Assembly (NCBI RefSeq): GCF_023634865.1
Contig: NZ_JAMLJN010000002.1
Location: 62,001-126,000, forward strand
Source: Flavobacterium fragile
GTDB taxonomy: Bacteria; Bacteroidota; Bacteroidia; Flavobacteriales; Flavobacteriaceae
Direction: 5' to 3'
DNA: 64,000 nt
Part shown: piece after piece, positions 1 to 9,223 of the stretch
How positions within the stretch are numbered: position 1 is the stretch's first letter
Layout: each line of letters begins with the position of its first letter
Notes under the pieces: model-generated
Database searches by the model: none
What the model was told of the DNA's origin: nothing
Seen by the model: the letters and a program-made list of their open reading frames with translations, nothing else
Position numbers and translations under genes: made by a program

Positions 1-390
1 GTAATTTACAATTACTTTCTCATTTCCTTTTGTATATACTTTATCCTCTCCGGCTAAAGTAAACAAATGACGTTTATTGTAGTATTGAACTTCTCCTGAT
101 GGAAAAACAAAAACCATTCGATTGTAATAGTTATCGTTTTCTTTGATTACTAAACTTCCGGTAATGGCGCAGTTTTTTCTCTTAGCTAACTCTTTCAACC
201 AAGTCATTGTTTCTCCTTCCATAGTTTCCGCTACAACCGATGGACTCATGGTAAACCCAGAAGTAAACATTTCAGGTAAAACAAATAAATCAAACGATTC
301 CTCTTCATTTAAGAAATATTCTTCAATAAATTTTCGATTTACTTGTGGATTTTCCCAAGCTAATTTGGTTTGAAAAAGGGCTACTTTCAT
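1..390 (-). CDS. omega-amidase / nitrilase-family hydrolase (3' end outside window)
   Basis: The first 130 codons are present; the gene runs off the left edge. It begins MKVALFQTKLAW, the usual start of the YafV-like carbon-nitrogen hydrolases. The proposed catalytic Glu lies in LPEMFTSGF and the catalytic Lys in YNKRHLF; the catalytic Cys would lie beyond the window. Family members deamidate alpha-keto acid amides such as alpha-ketoglutaramate (known of the family; substrate here is inferred). It lies downstream of sdhB on the same strand, behind a terminator. The start ATG (complement of 388-390) has no competing upstream Met. Confidence 0.85.
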   Translation of the reverse strand, partial: MKVALFQTKLAWENPQVNRKFIEEYFLNEEESFDLFVLPEMFTSGFTMSPSVVAETMEGETMTWLKELAKRKNCAITGSLVIKENDNYYNRMVFVFPSGEVQYYNKRHLFTLAGEDKVYTKGNEKVIVNY

Positions 391-418
391 TGGATATTAA
401 TTTGGTTTAAAAATACAA

Positions 419-450
419 AAAAACGCATCCAAATAAATGAATGCGTTTTT
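419..450 (-). terminator. Rho-independent terminator after sdhB
   Basis: A 10-bp stem (AAAAACGCAT with ATGCGTTTTT) closes a 12-nt loop and is followed on the minus strand by a T run. It lies between the sdhB stop and the next gene and probably ends the sdh operon transcript. Confidence 0.8.
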
Positions 451-472
451 ATTATTTTAAAGTTTCAATGAA

Positions 473-1234
473 TTATTTCAAAGAAGCTTTTAAGTACTCT
501 CTGTTCATACGAGCGATATTTTCTAACGAAATTCCTTTCGGACATTCGATTTCACATGCTCCAGTATTGGTACAATTTCCGAATCCTTCTTCGTCCATTT
601 GACGTACCATGTTTAAAACACGTTGCGTAGCTTCTACTTTACCTTGTGGTAACAAAGCATATTGTGATACTTTAGCACCAACGAATAACATCGCAGAACC
701 ATTTTTACATGTTGCTACACAAGCTCCACATCCAATACAAGCTGCTGCCATAAAAGCTTTATCAGCATCATCTTTAGGAACTGGAATAGAGTTGGCATCG
801 ATAGTGTTTCCAGACGTGTTTACTGATACGAAACCACCTGCTTGTTGAATTCTATCGAAAGCACTTCTGTCTACTACTAAATCTTTTACCACAGGAAAAG
901 CTTTACTTCTCCAAGGCTCGATATAAATAGTATCTCCATCATTGAACATTCTCATGTGTAACTGACAAGTAGTAATACCACTATCTGGTCCGTGAGCACG
1001 TCCGTTGATGTATAAAGAACACATTCCGCAAATACCTTCACGACAGTCGTGGTCAAATGCTACTGGTTCTTTCTTCTCATTAATTAATTGTTCGTTTAAC
1101 TGGTCTAACATTTCCAAAAACGAACTTGCAGTAGAAACATTATCTAATTTGTAAGTTTCCATGCTACCTTTAGCTTTAGCATTTTTCTGACGCCAAATTT
1201 TAAGGGTTATATTGATATTTTTTGCTGCACTCAT
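473..1234 (-). CDS. sdhB: succinate dehydrogenase/fumarate reductase iron-sulfur subunit
   Basis: 253 aa. It carries electrons from the flavoprotein to the membrane quinone site in respiratory complex II. The N-terminal [2Fe-2S] domain shows CREGICGMC (Cys64, Cys69, Cys72) and a fourth Cys in ITTCQLH. The C-terminal ferredoxin-like half has [11 protein letters not shown] and [14 protein letters not shown] for the [4Fe-4S] and [3Fe-4S] clusters. It is the last gene of sdhCAB. Unusually it is separated from sdhA by an inserted four-helix-bundle gene, and a heptanucleotide array ends about 12 nt before its ATG. Confidence 0.97.
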   Translation of the reverse strand: MSAAKNINITLKIWRQKNAKAKGSMETYKLDNVSTASSFLEMLDQLNEQLINEKKEPVAFDHDCREGICGMCSLYINGRAHGPDSGITTCQLHMRMFNDGDTIYIEPWRSKAFPVVKDLVVDRSAFDRIQQAGGFVSVNTSGNTIDANSIPVPKDDADKAFMAAACIGCGACVATCKNGSAMLFVGAKVSQYALLPQGKVEATQRVLNMVRQMDEEGFGNCTNTGACEIECPKGISLENIARMNREYLKASLK

Positions 1235-1249
1235 GTTGTATATTTTTAA

Positions 1250-1277
1250 GTGATTGGTAATTAGTGATTAGTGATTA
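1250..1277. repeat. heptanucleotide array, left flank of IVS-type gene
   Basis: Four tandem 7-mers read GTGATTG, GTAATTA, GTGATTA, GTGATTA on the plus strand. On the minus strand the unit is TAATCAC, and the array ends in CACTTAAAAA just before sdhB. It is inverted relative to the array at 1644-1678 and has the same orientation relative to its downstream gene as the array before pepP at 7757. Confidence 0.85.
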
Positions 1278-1642
1278 GCTTTTGAAAGCGTGTTATAAAA
1301 TGCATTTATCATTTTACTCTCTTCATTAATCAAACTAATTATGTGATTAAACATATTAATATCTTGAATAAAATCTAATTCATTTGCAATAAGTAACTGC
1401 GTTTCCAATTCATATAAAGAACCTCTTGAAATATCAATGAAATGACTAAAAGACTTATCGGTATTTCTTCCATATCCTTCTGCTATATTTGAAGGGATGG
1501 AAATTGCTGCTCTTTTTATTTGACTTGTTAATGCATATAACTCTTCTTGAGGAAAAGTTTTCACTAGTCTATAAGTAGAAATAACAATTTCAAAACCTTT
1601 TTGCCAGATTAATAAGTCTTTATATGATTTAATTGTACTCAT
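1268..1642 (-). CDS. four-helix-bundle protein (23S rRNA intervening-sequence type)
   Basis: 124 aa. It matches the IVS-encoded / S23 four-helix-bundle family: an early WQKGFEI segment, then SIPSNIAEGYGR and a helical tail with SLYELETQLLIAN. Related proteins are encoded within intervening sequences of 23S rRNA and resemble the Avd accessory protein of diversity-generating retroelements (family knowledge). The molecular function is not established. Here the gene stands alone between sdhA and sdhB, flanked by inverted 7-nt repeat arrays, which looks like an inserted cassette. There is no reverse transcriptase or variable repeat nearby, so an active retroelement is not supported. Confidence 0.9.
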   Translation of the reverse strand: MSTIKSYKDLLIWQKGFEIVISTYRLVKTFPQEELYALTSQIKRAAISIPSNIAEGYGRNTDKSFSHFIDISRGSLYELETQLLIANELDFIQDINMFNHIISLINEESKMINAFYNTLSKANH

Positions 1643-1643
1643 T

Positions 1644-1678
1644 TGACTAATTACTAGTTACTATTCACTAATTACTTC
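1644..1678. repeat. heptanucleotide array, right flank of IVS-type gene
   Basis: Five degenerate 7-mers read TGACTAA, TTACTAG, TTACTAT, TCACTAA, TTACTTC. They fill the whole gap from the sdhA stop codon to the start of the four-helix-bundle gene. This is the reverse-complement family of the 1250-1277 array, so the gene sits between inverted arrays. Confidence 0.8.
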
Positions 1679-1679
1679 A

Positions 1680-3689
1680 TTATTTGTAATTTCTAGCTGC
1701 AATTTTAATTTCTTCGTATACTAATTCTTCTTTGTGAAGTTCTGCTTTACTGATATCGCTTCCTTTGTATTCCCAAGCTCCAACAAACTTAAAGTTTACA
1801 TCATCACGTAAAGTTTCTCCTTCAGCATCTTGATATTCTTCACGGAAGTGACCTCCACAAGACTCTTTACGCTGTAAAGCATCCATTGCCATCAATTGAC
1901 CTAATTCGATAAAGTCAGCTACACGCATTGCTTTGTCTAACTCAGGATTCAATTCATCAGCGCTTCCTGGAACATAAACTTCATTGTAAAACTCTTCTTT
2001 TAACTGAGCAATCTCTTGGATAGCTTGTTTTAAACCTTCTTCGTTACGAGCCATACCTACTTTATTCCACATAATTAAACCTAAACGTTTGTGGAAGTGA
2101 TCAACTGATTTAGAACCGTTGTTATTTAAGAATTTGCTTATTGCATCTTTAACTCTTGATTCTGCTTCAGCAAATTCTGGAGCATCTGTAGAGATTTTAC
2201 CTGTTCTAATTTCGTCAGCTAAATAGTTAGAGATAGTGTATGGCAATACGAAATATCCATCCGCTAAACCTTGCATTAAAGCTGAAGCTCCTAAACGATT
2301 TGCCCCGTGGTCAGAGAAATTTGCTTCACCTGCTACGAAACAACCAGGAATAGTAGATTGTAAGTTATAATCAACCCAAACACCTCCCATAGTGTAGTGA
2401 ACCGCTGGGTAAATTTTCATTGGAGTTTCATACGGATTCTCATCGGTAATTTTTTGATACATTGTAAACAAGTTACCGTATTTCTCTTCCAACCAAGCTT
2501 TACCTAATTTAGTAATTTCTTCTGGTGTAGGATTATGGTTTCCTTTAGCGTAAGCCGCTTGTCTACCTTTGTTTTGAATTTCAGTAGAGAAATCTAAGTA
2601 AACTCCTTCGTTAGTATCGTTAGCTTCAATTCCGAAACCAGCATCGCAACGCTCTTTAGCTGCTCTCGAAGCAACGTCACGAGGCACTAAGTTACCGAAA
2701 GCTGGATATCTTCTTTCTAAGAAATAATCTCTATCTTCTTCTGCAATTTGAGTTGGTTTTAATTTACCCGCTCTAATTGCTTCTGCATCTTCTTTTTTCT
2801 TTGGAACCCAAATACGACCAGAGTTACGTAACGACTCAGACATCAACGTTAATTTTGACTGATTGGTTCCGTGTACTGGAATACAAGTTGGGTGAATTTG
2901 TACAAAACAAGGATTAGCAAATAACGCACCTTGCTTGTGAACTTTCCAAGCAGCTGTAACGTTACTTCCCATAGCGTTTGTTGATAGGAAATATACGTTT
3001 CCATAACCTCCAGAAGCAATAACTACTGCATGAGCTGAATGTCTTTCGATTTCACCAGTAATTAAGTTACGTGCGATTATTCCACGAGCTTTTCCATCTA
3101 CTTTTACTAAGTCTAACATTTCATGTCGGTTGTACATTTTTACACGACCTAACCCGATTTGTCTTGATAAAGCAGAATACGCTCCTAATAATAATTGCTG
3201 ACCAGTTTGTCCTGCAGCGTAGAAAGTACGTTGTACTTGTGTTCCACCGAACGAACGGTTATCTAACATTCCACCATATTCACGTGCAAAAGGAACACCT
3301 TGAGCGACACATTGATCGATAATATTACCTGAAACTTCTGCTAAACGGTGAACGTTTGCTTCACGTGCACGGTAATCACCTCCTTTAATTGTATCATAGA
3401 AAAGACGGTAAACGCTATCACCATCATTTTGATAATTTTTAGCCGCATTGATACCCCCTTGAGCGGCAATCGAGTGTGCACGACGAGGAGAATCTTGAAA
3501 ACAGAATGCTTTCACATTATACCCCATTTCTCCAAGAGAAGCGGCAGCTGAAGCACCTGCTAAACCAGTTCCTACCACAATAATATCGATTTTTGGTCTA
3601 TTGTTTGGAGCAACTAATTTCAAGTGATTTTTATGATTGGTCCATTTATCTTTTAAAGGACCAGCTGGTATTTTAGAATCTAACTTCAT
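1680..3689 (-). CDS. sdhA: succinate dehydrogenase/fumarate reductase flavoprotein subunit
   Basis: 669 aa. This is the FAD-containing dicarboxylate oxidoreductase subunit of complex II. The Rossmann motif [17 protein letters not shown] is near residue 40. [16 protein letters not shown] matches the histidine that carries covalent FAD in this family, and the C-terminal FAD/substrate region includes [11 protein letters not shown] and [17 protein letters not shown]. It lies 18 nt after sdhC on the same strand. The length and the sdhC-sdhA-sdhB order match the Bacteroidota type-B enzyme, which has a single large membrane anchor. Confidence 0.97.
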   Translation of the reverse strand: MKLDSKIPAGPLKDKWTNHKNHLKLVAPNNRPKIDIIVVGTGLAGASAAASLGEMGYNVKAFCFQDSPRRAHSIAAQGGINAAKNYQNDGDSVYRLFYDTIKGGDYRAREANVHRLAEVSGNIIDQCVAQGVPFAREYGGMLDNRSFGGTQVQRTFYAAGQTGQQLLLGAYSALSRQIGLGRVKMYNRHEMLDLVKVDGKARGIIARNLITGEIERHSAHAVVIASGGYGNVYFLSTNAMGSNVTAAWKVHKQGALFANPCFVQIHPTCIPVHGTNQSKLTLMSESLRNSGRIWVPKKKEDAEAIRAGKLKPTQIAEEDRDYFLERRYPAFGNLVPRDVASRAAKERCDAGFGIEANDTNEGVYLDFSTEIQNKGRQAAYAKGNHNPTPEEITKLGKAWLEEKYGNLFTMYQKITDENPYETPMKIYPAVHYTMGGVWVDYNLQSTIPGCFVAGEANFSDHGANRLGASALMQGLADGYFVLPYTISNYLADEIRTGKISTDAPEFAEAESRVKDAISKFLNNNGSKSVDHFHKRLGLIMWNKVGMARNEEGLKQAIQEIAQLKEEFYNEVYVPGSADELNPELDKAMRVADFIELGQLMAMDALQRKESCGGHFREEYQDAEGETLRDDVNFKFVGAWEYKGSDISKAELHKEELVYEEIKIAARNYK

Positions 3690-3707
3690 AATATATACTG
3701 ATGTTGA

Positions 3708-4571
3708 TTATTTTTTTAAGTGTAAAAAGATTGGAATGATTGCAAACAATAATGGAACTATTACTGCAAATGCTTTTCCTACAAACTTGATAACTGGAGT
3801 TATTTTAGAACTATTAACACCCAATGATTGGAAAGCACTTTGAAAACCATGCCACAAGTGGAACCCTAAAGCACCCATTGAAAAAACATAGAAAATTGTA
3901 AAAGCTAAACCAAACTTAGGATCTTTAAAGAAATCAACTGTTAATTTGTGTAAGTCTTTATATAAATCTGCAGCCTTAACATCAGCTTGACTATAATGCA
4001 ATTCTGTTTTATTTTTAATCACAAACTGTTTAGGCAACATAGTAACAGGATCTGGCTTTTCTCCTTCTTTAGCCACTTGTTCTACTGGGAAAAATTGACC
4101 TACTTGAGTTCCAACATAAAACTTTTGTTTGTTTCCTTGCACTTCGATTTCTTTAACCATTAACGGCATGTTTTTATCGAAATGCATTTTAGCCCAAAAA
4201 TTTACCATGTGGGTTGCAATAAAAACTAAAATGATTGTTCCTAAAACAGCCATATTTCTTGAAGCAAAACTACTTGAAGAACCATCCGTTTTAGCATAAC
4301 CAACAGGCCTTGCTTTTTTGTTTTGAATGGTCAACATAATTCCATCAATTGCATGGAAAATAATTGAAATGTAAGTTAAATAGGAAAGTAACTTTACTGC
4401 TGGATTAGTGGTCATGAACAATGCATATTCATTAAATTGCAAACTGGTTCCAAAAATCAATTGAAGATTTCCTGCCAAGTGTCCCGCCAAAAACAAGCAT
4501 AAGAATAAACCTGTAAGAGCCATCCAGTATTTTTTTACTATAGACGACTTTAATAGTGCTGATTTTGCCAT
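3708..4571 (-). CDS. sdhC: succinate dehydrogenase cytochrome b subunit (type B anchor)
   Basis: 287 aa with five predicted membrane helices: about 13-35, 65-85, 105-125, 210-235 and 255-280. Histidines suited to bind two b hemes lie in AGHLAGN, IIFHAID, ATHMVNF and GFHLWHGFQ. It anchors SdhAB and exchanges electrons with menaquinone (family knowledge). A hydrophilic insert of roughly 70 residues between helices 3 and 4 makes it longer than the 220-240 aa I expect for this anchor family. It is the first gene of the operon. Confidence 0.92.
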   Translation of the reverse strand: MAKSALLKSSIVKKYWMALTGLFLCLFLAGHLAGNLQLIFGTSLQFNEYALFMTTNPAVKLLSYLTYISIIFHAIDGIMLTIQNKKARPVGYAKTDGSSSSFASRNMAVLGTIILVFIATHMVNFWAKMHFDKNMPLMVKEIEVQGNKQKFYVGTQVGQFFPVEQVAKEGEKPDPVTMLPKQFVIKNKTELHYSQADVKAADLYKDLHKLTVDFFKDPKFGLAFTIFYVFSMGALGFHLWHGFQSAFQSLGVNSSKITPVIKFVGKAFAVIVPLLFAIIPIFLHLKK

Positions 4572-4610
4572 AATTTTTATTTGATTGTACTAGTTTAATA
4601 AAAAATCAAA

Positions 4611-4641
4611 CAAAAATACGGCTATTTGAATTTAACTACAA
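4611..4641 (-). promoter_or_regulatory. sdhCAB promoter
   Basis: On the minus strand TTG (4639-4641) and TATTTTTG (4611-4618) are separated by 20 nt, matching the Bacteroidota housekeeping promoter TTG-N19-21-TAnnTTTG. It lies about 40 nt upstream of the sdhC start. The rest of the 262-nt gap up to 4833 is AT-rich; further TATTTTTG-like boxes occur at 4733 (plus) and 4812 (minus), but I see no gene for them. Confidence 0.7.
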
Positions 4642-4833
4642 CCTTTTCTAGCTAATTTATAATGATTTTAAAATGAATTTAACTAACGTTGAATATCAGA
4701 GATTTACAAGAATAAAAAAGATCTATGTATAGTATTTTTGCAAAAAATATTTATCAGATAGGATTTCTTATCTAAAAAAGACGCTTCATTTGTGCGAATT
4801 TAAATACCCTACAAAAATACTATCCTAAGTGTT

Positions 4834-7611
4834 TTACTTTTTTGAGGTTAGAATTTCAAATGATTGGTTTTCCGATGTTTTTTCTTTTGAAATTGTTACT
4901 CTGTATTTACCCACAGGCAAATAAAACTTCTGATTTTCAGCTGCTTTCAATTTGACATTCTTATCTTTTTTATTCCAATTATCTGCCACATTTTTCGGCA
5001 TCGAATAATCAAATTCAACCGAGTTCAATCCTTTTTTTGCATCAAATTTTTGACTTTGAACAACCATTCCAAATTCATTTGTAATGGAAATATTTACCAT
5101 TCCATCACCATTTGAGTAAAACCAAATCGTTTGTGAAGGTTCATTTGGTTTGCCCCAAGCGTAATTTTGAGTTCCCCAACGATTGGATTTTGTTCTATCG
5201 TTTACTTTAAATAAATGTAAATTTTTAGCTAAAACTTCTTTAGTTAATTCCTGAACTTTAGAAATATCTATTTTATAAATAGAACGACCATGAGTCCCTA
5301 CGATTAATTCTTTTGCTTTGGTTTGAATAACCGCATCATGAACCGCTACTTTTGGCATTCCGTTGGAAAAATCTTGCCAAGTTGTACCTTTATCTAACGA
5401 AATAAACAAACCATTATCGGTTCCAACATATAAAATATTCTCATTTACCGAATCTTCAACAATTACGTTAACGGCTTCAGTTAATCCATTTGAAATTGAA
5501 GTCCAAGTCGCACCAAAGTCTTGTGAAACAAAGGCATAACTTTCAAAATTATCGTTTCTGTACCCGTTTAAAGTTGCATAAACTCTTTCTTTTTTATGAG
5601 AAGATGCCACCACTCTTGAAACCCACAAATTTTGAGGTAAATTAGCTGAAATCAATTGCCATGAAGTTCCACCATCTTTTGAGATGTGAATTTTTCCATC
5701 ATCAGAACCTACATAAAGCAATCCAAATTGAAATTTACTTTCTGAAATAGTCGTCAACGTTCCAAAAGCTACGTTTCCTTCTTTTGCTCCATTGGTTAAA
5801 TCATCCGAAATTCGTTCCCAAGTTTCGCCTTGATTCATTGATCGATGTAAAAATTCCGAACCCATGTATAAAATATCTTGGTTGTGCGAAGACAATAAAA
5901 TCGGTGTTTGCCAATTGAAACGGTATGGTTTTTCCCCTTTTGGAGCTCTTGGTGTGATGTAATCAAATTTACCTTCTTTTTGGTTAATTCTGTAGTAATT
6001 TCCGAATTGATAACCTGTGAAAACCACATTTGGATTACGACTATCGATTTGTGTTTGCATTCCATCGCCTCCCATTAATTCTTGATACGGATATTTCCCT
6101 TCTTGATGCCAAGCCACAGAATGCGAGTAATTATTTGGTCCAAACCAAACGCCATTATCTTGCATTCCACCGTAGACATTATAATTTTCTTGATAATCTA
6201 CATTCACCGCATAAAACTGACTTACTGCTTCATTATTGCATTTAATCCAATGTTCGCCATTATCATAAGAAATATTCACACCGCCATCATTACCGTTAAT
6301 GATATGATTTGGATTTTCTGGATTAACCCAAGTTACGTGATGATCCGCATGTACATTTTCTTTTGAAATAGCCGTAAAGGTTTTTCCTCCATCTTCCGAA
6401 AACAATAATGGAACACCTCCAATATAGACACGATTTTGATTGGTTTCATCTACCGAAATATTCGCAAAATAATATCCATAGGTATAAAACATATCATCGA
6501 TATAATTCTGATTGGTTTTTTTCCAAGATTTTCCACCATCTTCCGATTTATAAACTTCGCAACCAATTACCTCTGTCTCAAAAAGCGCTTTATTAGCATC
6601 TGAAAGGAATTTCAAAACATCTTTCGGTTCCATATGGTTATCAGCAATCCAATTTTTGATATTCTCTGCACGATATTTATCTCTAAAACCACTTGCTTTT
6701 AAAGCATTATTCAATTCTTTGCTCGAAATTTCCATTATATCAGCTCCAGGAGAAGACAACATTACGGTCAATTTGTTTTTTGAAGCTGCTTTTGGTCGCA
6801 TATTCTGATTGTCCAAAACAGCATAAATCACGTTTTCATTGAACATCGCTAAACCAATTCTTCCCACGCCTTCATTCGCTGGAAATCCACTTTCTTTAGT
6901 TGTAACTAATTTCCAAGAACTTCCACCATCTTCACTTTTATAAATACCTGATTTTTCGCCATCACCATCAAAATGCCACGCTTTTCTATCTTTTTGCCAA
7001 GATGCTGCAAACATAATTTTTGGATTGTTTTTAGAAACTGCTAAATCGATAATTCCAGCATCTTCCGAAACGAATAAGGTTTGCTTCCAAGTTTTCCCTC
7101 CATCGATTGATTTGTAAATCCCACGTTCTTTATTAGTGGTATACAAATGTCCGACAGCCGCAACGACAATTTCATTCAAGTTACTTGGATTCACCCAAAT
7201 TCTGCTAATATGATGTGAATCTTTTAATCCTAAATTTTCCCAGGTTTTACCTTTATCGGAAGATTTTAAAACCCCAACTCCAGCATATGACGATCGCGAA
7301 GCATTTACTTCACCAGTTCCTACCCAAATCGTTCCTGAATTCCAATCCACAGTAACCGAACCACAATTCACTGTTTCTGCCGAATCCATTACAGGCGAAA
7401 AAGAAGTTCCATTGTTGTTAGTATACCAAAGTCCGCCAGTAGCATAAGCGACATAAAATTCAGTTGGATTTTTTGGATTTACAGCTAAATCAACTACACG
7501 ACCACTCATAATTGTTGGTCCGATATTTTTAGCTTCCAGTTGAGTAAACAAGGAATTTTGAGCAATTGCCGATTGCACAATCAATAAAAACAGAATAGTA
7601 ATTTGCTTCAT
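4834..7611 (-). CDS. secreted VPS10/BNR-repeat (sialidase-like propeller) protein
   Basis: 925 aa. An N-terminal signal peptide (MKQITILFLLIVQSAIAQ) predicts export. The mature protein is built of Asp-box repeats of the form SxDxGxTW, for example SDKGKTW, SIDGGKTW, SEDGGSSW, SKDGGTSW, SQDFGATW and SLDKGTTW; about ten are visible, implying one or two beta-propellers as in VPS10/sortilin-like glycosyl hydrolase-annotated proteins. The last 150 residues form a separate beta-rich domain. I see no type IX sorting signal and no lipobox, so a periplasmic site is likely. Enzymatic activity is unproven for this group. Confidence 0.85.
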   Translation of the reverse strand: MKQITILFLLIVQSAIAQNSLFTQLEAKNIGPTIMSGRVVDLAVNPKNPTEFYVAYATGGLWYTNNNGTSFSPVMDSAETVNCGSVTVDWNSGTIWVGTGEVNASRSSYAGVGVLKSSDKGKTWENLGLKDSHHISRIWVNPSNLNEIVVAAVGHLYTTNKERGIYKSIDGGKTWKQTLFVSEDAGIIDLAVSKNNPKIMFAASWQKDRKAWHFDGDGEKSGIYKSEDGGSSWKLVTTKESGFPANEGVGRIGLAMFNENVIYAVLDNQNMRPKAASKNKLTVMLSSPGADIMEISSKELNNALKASGFRDKYRAENIKNWIADNHMEPKDVLKFLSDANKALFETEVIGCEVYKSEDGGKSWKKTNQNYIDDMFYTYGYYFANISVDETNQNRVYIGGVPLLFSEDGGKTFTAISKENVHADHHVTWVNPENPNHIINGNDGGVNISYDNGEHWIKCNNEAVSQFYAVNVDYQENYNVYGGMQDNGVWFGPNNYSHSVAWHQEGKYPYQELMGGDGMQTQIDSRNPNVVFTGYQFGNYYRINQKEGKFDYITPRAPKGEKPYRFNWQTPILLSSHNQDILYMGSEFLHRSMNQGETWERISDDLTNGAKEGNVAFGTLTTISESKFQFGLLYVGSDDGKIHISKDGGTSWQLISANLPQNLWVSRVVASSHKKERVYATLNGYRNDNFESYAFVSQDFGATWTSISNGLTEAVNVIVEDSVNENILYVGTDNGLFISLDKGTTWQDFSNGMPKVAVHDAVIQTKAKELIVGTHGRSIYKIDISKVQELTKEVLAKNLHLFKVNDRTKSNRWGTQNYAWGKPNEPSQTIWFYSNGDGMVNISITNEFGMVVQSQKFDAKKGLNSVEFDYSMPKNVADNWNKKDKNVKLKAAENQKFYLPVGKYRVTISKEKTSENQSFEILTSKK

Positions 7612-7756
7612 CTTGAAAAATTTTGTTGAAAATTAGCCAAAACATTGCACTTCTACAAAATTTCTAAAGTATTTAACAACTTTTCATTTTTATCTTATTA
7701 ATTTTGAAAAACTATTTTAAACACATAGAAAGTATAGAATTTGTTTAACACAAAAA

Positions 7757-7790
7757 CTAGTCACTAATTACTAATCACTAATCACTTAAA
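7757..7790. repeat. heptanucleotide array in the pepP leader
   Basis: Units CTAGTCA, CTAATTA, CTAATCA, CTAATCA are followed by CTTAAAA and, 2 nt later, the pepP start codon. Sequence family and orientation match the array upstream of sdhB, but no four-helix-bundle gene is present here. Confidence 0.85.
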
Positions 7791-7792
7791 AA

Positions 7793-9085
7793 ATGAAATA
7801 CCATCAAATAGACCGCAACTTATTCATTAAAAATAGAGCAAAATTTACAGCTCAAATGAAATCAAATAGTGTAGCGGTATTCAATTCAAACGACATTTAT
7901 CCGGTGAGTGCAGATAGTACTTTACCTTTTGCACAACACAGAGATATTTTCTATTTATCGGGTGTTGACCAAGAAGAAAGTATTTTATTGCTTTTTCCAG
8001 ATGCGCCTTATGAACATTTGAAAGAAATTTTATTCTTAAAAGAAACAAACGAACATATCGCTATTTGGGAAGGAGAAAAACTAACCAAAGAAAGAGCCTT
8101 TGAAGTTTCTGGAATTAAAACGGTGATTTGGTTACAAGATTTCCACAAAACCTTAAAAGAAATCATGGCGTATGCCGACACAATTTACATCAACACTAAC
8201 GAACATTACAGAGCGGTTATCGAAACCGAAACTCGTGAAGCGCGTTTTATCAAATGGTGGAAAGAAAATTATCCAGCACATAAAGTAGAAAAATCGAATC
8301 CTATTTTACAAAGATTGCGTTCGGTTAAAGAAAGTGAAGAATTGGATTTAATCCAAAAAGCGTGTGATATTACGGAAAAAGGATTCAGAAGAGTTTTGAA
8401 TTTCGTAAAACCAGGTGTTATGGAATACGAAATCGAAGCCGAATTTGCACATGAATTTTTAAGAAATCGTTCGAAAGGTTTTGCTTACACGCCAATTATT
8501 GCTTCGGGTAACAACGCGAATGTGTTACATTATATCGAAAACAACCAACAATGTAAAGCTGGCGATTTAATTTTATTAGACGTTGGTGCAGAATATGCCA
8601 ATTATTCAAGTGATATGACACGTATGGTTCCAGTTTCAGGACGTTTTACAGACAGACAAAAAGCGGTTTACAATGCGGTTTTAAATATAAAAAACGAAGC
8701 TACAAAAATGTTGGTTCCAGGAACATTATGGAAACAATATCATGTAGAAGTAGGTAAAATCATGACTTCGGAATTACTTGGTTTAGGATTATTAGACAAA
8801 GCCGATGTTCAAAACGAAAATCCAGATTGGCCAGCATATAAAAAATATTTTATGCATGGAACGTCTCACCACATGGGATTAGATACACACGATTACGGAT
8901 TATTACACGAACCTATGCAAGCCAACATGGTGTTCACTGTTGAACCAGGAATTTACATTCCGAAAGAAGGTTTTGGTATTCGTTTAGAAGACGATGTTGT
9001 TATACAAAAACAAGGCGAACCGTTCAATTTAATGCGAAACATTCCAATTGAAATTGAGGAAATTGAAGCGATAATGAATAGTTAG
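7793..9085 (+). CDS. pepP: aminopeptidase P family metallopeptidase (Xaa-Pro aminopeptidase)
   Basis: 430 aa. It removes the N-terminal residue before proline. Residues 1-150 form the AMP-N domain and residues 175-425 the pita-bread peptidase domain. The five dinuclear-metal ligands are recognisable: Asp in LLDVGAEY, Asp in YSSDMTRM, His in HGTSHHMG, Glu in FTVEPGIY and Glu in IRLEDDV. The protein has no signal peptide, so it should be cytoplasmic. A tandem heptanucleotide array ends immediately before the ATG, and a strong terminator follows the stop codon. Confidence 0.94.
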   Translation: MKYHQIDRNLFIKNRAKFTAQMKSNSVAVFNSNDIYPVSADSTLPFAQHRDIFYLSGVDQEESILLLFPDAPYEHLKEILFLKETNEHIAIWEGEKLTKERAFEVSGIKTVIWLQDFHKTLKEIMAYADTIYINTNEHYRAVIETETREARFIKWWKENYPAHKVEKSNPILQRLRSVKESEELDLIQKACDITEKGFRRVLNFVKPGVMEYEIEAEFAHEFLRNRSKGFAYTPIIASGNNANVLHYIENNQQCKAGDLILLDVGAEYANYSSDMTRMVPVSGRFTDRQKAVYNAVLNIKNEATKMLVPGTLWKQYHVEVGKIMTSELLGLGLLDKADVQNENPDWPAYKKYFMHGTSHHMGLDTHDYGLLHEPMQANMVFTVEPGIYIPKEGFGIRLEDDVVIQKQGEPFNLMRNIPIEIEEIEAIMNS

Positions 9086-9113
9086 TTTTCAGTCTCGGTC
9101 TCAGTTTACAGTA
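9084..9113. repeat. degenerate TCTCAG-type short tandem array
   Basis: Units TTTTCAG, TCTCGG, TCTCAG, TTTACAG follow directly after the pepP stop codon and precede its terminator. The period is 6-7 nt. It is comparable in placement to the other gene-boundary arrays in the window but unrelated in sequence. Confidence 0.6.
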
Positions 9114-9116
9114 TAG

Positions 9117-9149
9117 ACGGCTTACAGAAATGTGAGCCGTTTTTTTTTA
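9117..9149 (+). terminator. Rho-independent terminator after pepP
   Basis: ACGGCTTACA pairs with TGTGAGCCGT around a GAAA loop (10 bp, one T-G pair) and is followed by nine or more T residues. Confidence 0.9.
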
Positions 9150-9210
9150 AATTTAACTCACTTCGGGAAAAAACTTTGGTTACGAAGTTTCGGAATTTGC
9201 GTTTAAACTT

Positions 9211-9218
9211 TACCTTTG
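9211..9218 (+). promoter_or_regulatory. TACCTTTG box directly before the hydrolase start
   Basis: TACCTTTG matches the TAnnTTTG -7 box. The ATG at 9224 lies only 5 nt after it, so transcription should begin almost at the start codon (leaderless or nearly so). No good TTG -33 element is seen at the right distance. Confidence 0.5.
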
Positions 9219-9223
9219 CCCAC

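Noticed and set aside
1268-1642. Avd gene of a diversity-generating retroelement
   Set aside because: No reverse transcriptase, template repeat or variable repeat within the window near it; the IVS-type family fits better.
4729-4790. Possible sRNA in the gap between sdhC and the VPS10-type gene
   Set aside because: A TATTTTTG box on the plus strand and a weak 5-bp hairpin exist, but there is no -33 element and no proper terminator.
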